Of a stretch of DNA of 64,000 nucleotides, positions 61,574 through 64,000 are shown piece by piece. The notes under the pieces were generated by a model. The model had not been told where the DNA came from. It made no database searches and was given only the letters and a program-made list of their open reading frames with translations. The position numbers and the translations under genes are program-made. This stretch comes from JANOZM01 sp031429355 (GTDB lineage Bacteria; Pseudomonadota; Gammaproteobacteria; Burkholderiales; Burkholderiaceae_E): positions 124,001 through 188,000 of the forward strand of contig JANOZM010000004.1 of assembly GCA_031429355.1 (NCBI GenBank), written 5' to 3'. Numbering within the stretch: the first letter of the stretch is position 1; every line of letters starts with the position of its first letter.

Positions 61574-61575
61574 AC

Positions 61576-62289
61576 ATGACTACAACTACACAAGCGCTAC
61601 TAAAACTTGAGCAAGTCAATCAGTTCTATGGCGGATCGCATATTTTGCGTGATGTTTCGTTGCAAGCGCACATGGGCAAAGTGTCGGTTGTGTTGGGCCG
61701 CAACGGCGTGGGCAAGAGCACGCTTTTAAAATCGCTAATGGGCTTGGTACCGATTAAGTCCGGCACGATCACTTTGCATGACCAGCGCATCGATAAAGCG
61801 GCACCTTACGAGCGTGCGCGTGCGGGCATTGGCTATGTTCCGCAGGGGCGAGAAATTTTTGCTCGCCTAACAGTAGAAGAAAATTTGCAAATGGGTTTAG
61901 CCTACAAGCCACCTGGCACTAAACTAAATCCAGAATTATTCGAGCTGTTTCCTGTCTTGTATCAAATGCGAAACCGCCGAGGCGGCGATTTATCCGGCGG
62001 GCAGCAACAGCAACTAGCCATCGCACGTGCCTTGGCGGCGAACCCGAGGTTGCTAATTTTGGATGAGCCAACCGAAGGCATTCAGCCCAATATTATTAAA
62101 GACATTGGCAAAGTCATTCGCTTGTTAGCTGATCGCGGCACGATGGCCATTGTACTAGTAGAGCAGTATTACGACTTTGCAGAGCAATTAGCCGACGATT
62201 ATGTCGTGATGCAACGCGGTGAAATTATTGCGCGCGGGCCGGGTAGTGAAATGCAAGCGAAAAATATTCGGCAAATGGTGGCTATTTAA
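61576..62289 (+). CDS. urtE: Urea ABC transporter ATPase UrtE
   Basis: 237 aa. Walker A GRNGVGKST, signature LSGGQQQQLAIARAL, Walker B LLILDEPTEGIQPN and switch region VEQYYDF. LivF-like second ATPase. Last gene of the operon; no urease genes follow within the window. Its 3' end overlaps the decayed LysR fragment on the other strand. Confidence 0.95.
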   Translation: MTTTTQALLKLEQVNQFYGGSHILRDVSLQAHMGKVSVVLGRNGVGKSTLLKSLMGLVPIKSGTITLHDQRIDKAAPYERARAGIGYVPQGREIFARLTVEENLQMGLAYKPPGTKLNPELFELFPVLYQMRNRRGGDLSGGQQQQLAIARALAANPRLLILDEPTEGIQPNIIKDIGKVIRLLADRGTMAIVLVEQYYDFAEQLADDYVVMQRGEIIARGPGSEMQAKNIRQMVAI

Positions 62290-62386
62290 CGGGGGCGGGT
62301 GGCGTCACACTGGGCAAATCGGCGGCCCTTGCAAATCTGCGGGTTTGGGCTAGTGCAATAAAGTCTTGAAGCCATTTTCGTTGCAT
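62282..62386 (-). pseudogene. Decayed 5' end of a LysR-type regulator gene, copy 1
   Basis: From ATG 62386 the minus strand reads MQRKWLQDFIALAQTRRFAR then AADLPSVTPPAPVK and a stop. This matches the first helix-turn-helix of LysR regulators (xxKWLEDFIALAxTRSFSRAA, then xVTxPA). The rest of the gene is gone. The first about 40 nt are repeated at 63211-63250. Confidence 0.65.
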
Positions 62387-62473
62387 AGATGTTCGTTTTT
62401 CGTGAAGAAAAATATGGAATTTTCGGACGGGCCTCCCTATCAAAACTACTAGCAGCTAATCCCTATTTTGCGT

Positions 62474-62487
62474 ACAATATGTATTGT
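62474..62487. promoter_or_regulatory. Operator-like palindrome of the first Phd/PIN module
   Basis: ACAATA-TG-TATTGT, a perfect 6-bp dyad 18 nt upstream of the antitoxin ATG. It overlaps a plausible -10 (TACAATAT). Suits autorepression by the antitoxin. Confidence 0.6.
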
Positions 62488-62504
62488 TACATATGAGGGT
62501 GCTT

Positions 62505-62765
62505 ATGGAATCAGTTACTGCAACCGATCTCGCACGAAACACGCGAGAGATCTTAGAAAAGGTCGCTACTCATGGCCAAACGGTTATGGTTGAGCGTAAC
62601 AATATGGTCGTCGCCCAAATAGGCCCTCCCCAGAAAACGATGACTGTCCGACAAGCCTTGTCTGGTCTAATGTTGGTGCCCACTCTTTCTGTAAGTCAGG
62701 CTAATAAATGGCTAACGGATAGCAAAGGTGTGTTTGAAGAAGGTGTGAAAAACCCTTGGGAATAA
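62505..62765 (+). CDS. Phd/YefM-family antitoxin
   Basis: About 86 aa from ATG 62505 (GAGGG 5 nt upstream; ATG 62493 also in frame). The N-terminal SVTATDLARNTREILEKVATHGQTVMVERN is the Phd DNA-binding fold. The C-terminal arm (LSVSQANKWLTDSKGVF) should wrap the toxin. Overlaps the PIN toxin gene by 10 nt. Confidence 0.85.
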   Translation: MESVTATDLARNTREILEKVATHGQTVMVERNNMVVAQIGPPQKTMTVRQALSGLMLVPTLSVSQANKWLTDSKGVFEEGVKNPWE

Positions 62766-63166
62766 TTTTCGACAGCTGTATTTGGGTTGCTCTTTGCTCG
62801 AATCGGCTCGACAGACAACAGCTTTTAGAGCGCGCCGGTGACGAACAAGTGTTTACATCCGTGGTCTCATTGGGCGAATTATCTTTCGGCGTTCATTCGT
62901 GCGGTGATCCGGTTGAGCGGGCGTTACGCAGTGCATTTTTGCGGCAAATCGAAAGTCGCCCGAAATTAATGGTTACTGAAAACACCGCCGCTGCGTTTGG
63001 AATACTTGCGGCATCGATTAAACAAAGTGGTCGTTCGCCAAGGCCTCGTTACAACGATTTATGGATAGCGGCCCAAGCAATCGAACACGGACACACGCTC
63101 ATGACTCTAAATGAAAGTGACTTTCTCGGTTTGCCTGGGTTGAGCTTACAACTAGTCAAGTGTTAG
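62756..63166 (+). CDS. PIN-domain (VapC-like) toxin
   Basis: About 136 aa, TTG start at 62756 inside the antitoxin gene. Acidic residues of the RNase site are in place: GIIFDSCIWVAL, SLGELSFGV, PRYNDLWIAAQA and LNESDF. Predicted Mg-dependent RNase held in check by the Phd-like partner. Complete, in contrast to the deleted toxin at 55787. Confidence 0.85.
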   Translation: MGIIFDSCIWVALCSNRLDRQQLLERAGDEQVFTSVVSLGELSFGVHSCGDPVERALRSAFLRQIESRPKLMVTENTAAAFGILAASIKQSGRSPRPRYNDLWIAAQAIEHGHTLMTLNESDFLGLPGLSLQLVKC

Positions 63167-63204
63167 TACTTGCAGCGCGGCTAGAAAATTTGTCTTCCCA
63201 ATGC

Positions 63205-63250
63205 TACGACTTGGGCTAACGCAATAAAGTCTTCAAGCCATTTTTTGCAT
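63205..63250 (-). pseudogene. Decayed 5' end of a LysR-type regulator gene, copy 2
   Basis: The minus strand reads KWLEDFIALAQ after a 2-bp deletion near the start relative to copy 1, then frameshifts. A little further, FSSRAAS can be read in another frame, echoing the LysR TRSFSRAA. About 36 of 40 bases match 62345-62386. Confidence 0.6.
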
Positions 63251-63294
63251 GAGTACCGGTTATATTGAATCAGTCGTTACTTTGGCATACAATT

Positions 63295-63307
63295 TGTCTG
63301 ACAGACA
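63295..63307. promoter_or_regulatory. Operator-like palindrome of the second antitoxin/PIN module
   Basis: TGTCTG-A-CAGACA, a perfect dyad about 35 nt upstream of the antitoxin start. Different in sequence from the first module's operator, so the two modules should be regulated separately. Confidence 0.6.
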
Positions 63308-63341
63308 TTGCGATGGGAACTAATAATGAAAGGTCCAAATT

Positions 63342-63578
63342 TTGGAAATTACTACACGAGAAGTGGTGCGCAATTTTAGTCAATATGCAGCGTTGGTCGA
63401 AACAGGCGCTGAAGTTGTGATTTTAAGGCGCGGTGGTGTAAAGCTAAAACTAGTACGCGATACATCCATTGAAGTTGATCCAGAGCTACGTAAAGCCCTC
63501 ATTAAACGAGCACTTGGGTTTCAAGCGACCAAGCCTTATCAAGGGAAGTTCAAGCGAGATGACGCTTACGCCGAATGA
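63342..63578 (+). CDS. Phd-like antitoxin
   Basis: 78 aa, TTG start with GAAAGG 8-9 nt upstream. A nearby ATG at 63326 is out of frame. N-terminal MEITTREVVRNFSQYAALVE and VVILRRGGVKLKLV match Phd-type antitoxins; the basic C-terminal tail (KPYQGKFKRDD) would bind the toxin. Overlaps the toxin gene by ATGA. Confidence 0.8.
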   Translation: MEITTREVVRNFSQYAALVETGAEVVILRRGGVKLKLVRDTSIEVDPELRKALIKRALGFQATKPYQGKFKRDDAYAE

Positions 63579-63982
63579 ATTCGCTAGATACTAATGTTTT
63601 AATTTACGCCGTTGGCAATCCTGAGGACCCTCGTACCGTTCGGGCTAAAAAACTTCTCTTAACCGCCATTAATGCGACTTGGCCTATCGCAGCGCAAGTG
63701 TATGGTGAGTTTTTTGCAGTAGTTGTAAACAAAAAAATGGTCTCACGGAAAAAAGCCCGTGAAGTAGTTGAAACGTGGCAACAATTGATGCCATCTCTAG
63801 CTTCGTCGCTAACCGCCCATGCGAAAGCCCGTGAACTGGCGACGCTTCATCAATACCCGTTTTGGGACGCGTTAATCATTGCGACTTGCGCCGAAAATAA
63901 TATTCAAAGCTTGTACTCCGAAGACCAAGGTAGCTTGCCTAAACCGCTCGGCGTTCGAGTGATTAGCCCGTTTTCAGCATAA
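63575..63982 (+). CDS. PIN-domain toxin
   Basis: 135 aa. MNSLDTNVLIYAV (first Asp), VYGEFFAVV (Glu), YPFWDALIIATC (Asp) and LYSEDQ (Asp) give a full PIN active site. Predicted RNase toxin coupled to the preceding antitoxin. Ends 18 nt before the window edge. Confidence 0.88.
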   Translation: MNSLDTNVLIYAVGNPEDPRTVRAKKLLLTAINATWPIAAQVYGEFFAVVVNKKMVSRKKAREVVETWQQLMPSLASSLTAHAKARELATLHQYPFWDALIIATCAENNIQSLYSEDQGSLPKPLGVRVISPFSA

Positions 63983-64000
63983 GAAAGCGCAATACATTAG

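Noticed and set aside
1..64000. CRISPR array
   Set aside because: No run of regularly spaced 25-40 bp repeats was seen on reading the window; the repeats found are paired IS ends, dyads and short tandem duplications.

Overview
The window looks like chromosomal DNA of a betaproteobacterium, probably a freshwater or soil member of the Burkholderiales. This is inferred from gene families and order, not from an rRNA gene: gshA of the betaproteobacterial/Acidithiobacillus type beside gshB, a mannose-type EIIA-HPr-EI cluster, metX-metW, a DUF1840 protein, a TorF-type porin ahead of glnK-amtB, and a class III CoA-transferase. Base composition is moderate by eye, and host genes use many TTA and TTG leucine codons. 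No rRNA, convincing tRNA or CRISPR array was seen.

Layout. 1-3.3 kb: 3' part of metH. 3.4-8.0 kb, minus strand: a membrane diguanylate cyclase and a tight PP2C phosphatase / Ser-Thr kinase / Ser-Thr kinase operon; one kinase ends in a cold-shock-like domain. 8.1-26.6 kb: housekeeping and accessory genes (CDP-alcohol transferase, folD, a histidine phosphatase, MFS and DMT transporters, an RND adaptor, a CoA-transferase, a secreted nuclease/phosphatase-fold protein, comM, a UbiB-family protein, a mobA-like hydroxylase, a PEP-CTERM protein, ubiK) and a BLUF plus B12-type photoreceptor. 26.6-29.9 kb: a sigma-54-type promoter ahead of porin-glnK-amtB, where AmtB carries an N-terminal OmpA-like peptidoglycan-binding domain. 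30-37.8 kb: glutathione synthesis, PTS phosphorelay, metX-metW and a hydratase. 37.8-45.5 kb: two Fic proteins (one behind a perfect 27-bp inverted repeat), a PQQ-type sugar dehydrogenase, an S9 peptidase and a glutamine-synthetase-like enzyme.

45.5-56.3 kb is an accessory region built around three decayed IS91-family copies. Two of them share a roughly 340-bp 3' end in direct orientation and bracket an unusual three-gene operon: a soluble fusion of a ClpB-like AAA module with an FtsH-like AAA-M41 protease, a 638-aa membrane protein and a small YbjN/chaperone-like protein. Between the second and third copies lies a HipA-like operon in which the kinase core and the HipA N-terminal domain are separate genes, the latter fused to a HIRAN-like domain. 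Beyond the third copy is an RHH antitoxin with an internally deleted PIN toxin. The protease operon is my best candidate for an undescribed system, possibly defence or protein quality control.

56.5-62.3 kb: urtABCDE urea transporter behind a sigma-54-type promoter, with a terminator-like hairpin between urtA and urtB. 62.3-64 kb: two Phd-type/PIN toxin-antitoxin modules, each preceded by a decayed 5' end of a LysR regulator gene on the minus strand. The glnK-amtB and urt promoters suggest shared nitrogen-limitation control of ammonium and urea uptake.
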